Assembly: GCA_903935205.1 (NCBI GenBank)
Contig: CAIZQU010000003.1
Coordinates: forward strand, 62,001-126,000
Direction of reading: 5' to 3'
Length of the DNA: 64,000 bases
DNA from: an uncultured cyanobacterium
Lineage (GTDB): Bacteria > Cyanobacteriota > Cyanobacteriia > PCC-6307 > Cyanobiaceae
The notes under the pieces are model-generated. The model saw nothing but the letters and a program-made list of their open reading frames with translations, ran no database searches and had not been told where the DNA came from. Both the position numbers and the translations under genes were made by a program. This document shows positions 63,551-64,000 of this stretch, piece after piece. The first letter of the stretch is position 1; each line of letters starts with the position of its first letter.

Positions 63551-64000
63551 GCGATCCTGGCGCCAGGTCGGCCCCCTCTGGTGCCTCGACCCCGATCCAG
63601 CCAGCGGCGGCCCAGCGCTGGGGAGGATCGAGTTCATCGGCGGCAGCTACCTGGCGGCCACGCCCCAGCTCAGCTATCGAAGGCTGCTGGAGGCCCTGGC
63701 CAGCAGGGGCTGGCTGGTGCGGGCCTGGAGCTATGTGCCGGGCTTCGATCACCAGAGCCAGGCCAACGAGGCCTGGCGGGCCTTCCGCAGCGAGCGGGAG
63801 GCGGCGGTGCGGGCCGGGGGCGGCTTCGAGAGCGACCGGGCTGAACCGGTGCTGCGGCTGGGCCACAGCCTCGGCTGCAAGCTCCATCTGCTCGCCCCGG
63901 ACGGGGGCCGCCGCTGCAGCGGCCTGGCGGCCCTGAGCTTCAACAACTTCTCAGCGGAGCGCTCGGTGCCCCTGCTGGCGGAGATGGGCCAGCAATTCGG
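63543..64000 (+). CDS. DUF1350 alpha/beta-hydrolase-like protein (5' part only)
   Basis: A DUF1350 protein that runs off the window edge; 152 codons are visible. It begins VAERSWRQVGPLWCLDP from a GTG at 63543, then IEFIGGSYLAATPQLSYRRLLEALASRGWLVRAWSYVPGFDHQ, and the Ser-nucleophile-like elbow LGHSLGCKLHLL. The family is cyanobacterial/plant and its function is not established. Overlaps the bcp stop by eight bases. Confidence 0.82.
   Translation, partial: MAERSWRQVGPLWCLDPDPASGGPALGRIEFIGGSYLAATPQLSYRRLLEALASRGWLVRAWSYVPGFDHQSQANEAWRAFRSEREAAVRAGGGFESDRAEPVLRLGHSLGCKLHLLAPDGGRRCSGLAALSFNNFSAERSVPLLAEMGQQF

Noticed and set aside
1..64000. CRISPR arrays, prophage genes, toxin-antitoxin pairs or secondary-metabolite clusters
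   Set aside because: None seen: no regularly spaced direct repeats with spacers, and no phage structural or integrase genes among the reading frames.

Overview
The window is chromosomal DNA of a GC-rich unicellular cyanobacterium. The light-harvesting and photosynthesis genes fix this: pcyA (phycocyanobilin synthesis), an ApcF-type allophycocyanin subunit, psb28, a PAM68-like photosystem II factor, gun4 and sipA. The high GC content, compact gene packing with many ATGA/GTGA overlaps, and several small proteins that look picocyanobacterial suggest the Synechococcus/Cyanobium/Vulcanococcus group; the exact genus is inference. Almost all of it is ordinary core genome. Accessory DNA is limited to three spots, each marked by one copy of the same short repeat.

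Layout. 0.1-5 kb (minus): a glycosyltransferase and a pcyA-devB-devC-devA run. 5-13 kb (plus): two M16 peptidases, bioY, lspA, an FHA-penicillin-binding protein fusion and a DUF697 GTPase, with sipA opposite. 13-17 kb: a PLP decarboxylase, tadA, an alanine/serine-glyoxylate aminotransferase and apcF. 17-19 kb: glnA behind a recognisable NtcA-type promoter. 19-24 kb: small conserved genes, an anti-sigma kinase, gun4, psb28 and two AI-2E-family membrane proteins. 24-30.5 kb (minus): rsmA-ispE-DUF3082-small membrane protein-pdhB-secD-secF-small membrane protein. 31-34 kb: YraN, a pentapeptide-repeat protein, a conserved hypothetical and a cation diffusion facilitator.

34-36.4 kb is the first accessory spot: repeat copy 1, tandem repeats, and umuDC with a LexA-like box overlapping the 5' end of umuD. 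36-43 kb: a GAF-GGDEF protein, dnaG, an EamA transporter, ruvA, rpsO and the PAM68-like gene. 42.9-44.4 kb is the second spot: repeat copy 2, beginning inside the stop codon of the PAM68-like gene, then a broken IS630-type transposase. 44.6-56 kb (minus): trpD-carA-STAS-mrnC-rlmB-DUF1816-gatA-dnaE, with a leader hairpin pair and T-run before trpD. 56-58 kb: DUF3288 and a divergent ABC exporter. 58.2-58.5 kb is repeat copy 3. 58.6-64 kb: msrA and three small envelope genes in a tight operon, tRNA-Pro(GGG), a DEDDh exonuclease, bcp and a DUF1350 gene cut by the window edge.

The main novelty candidate is the dispersed element of about 250-275 bp at 34115-34361, 42859-43134 and 58192-58462. It has terminal inverted repeats close to CCAGGAGCCTGTTGC, conserved internal hairpins and no coding capacity, so it looks like a MITE. 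All function assignments rest on reading motifs and remembered family features; no database search was run.
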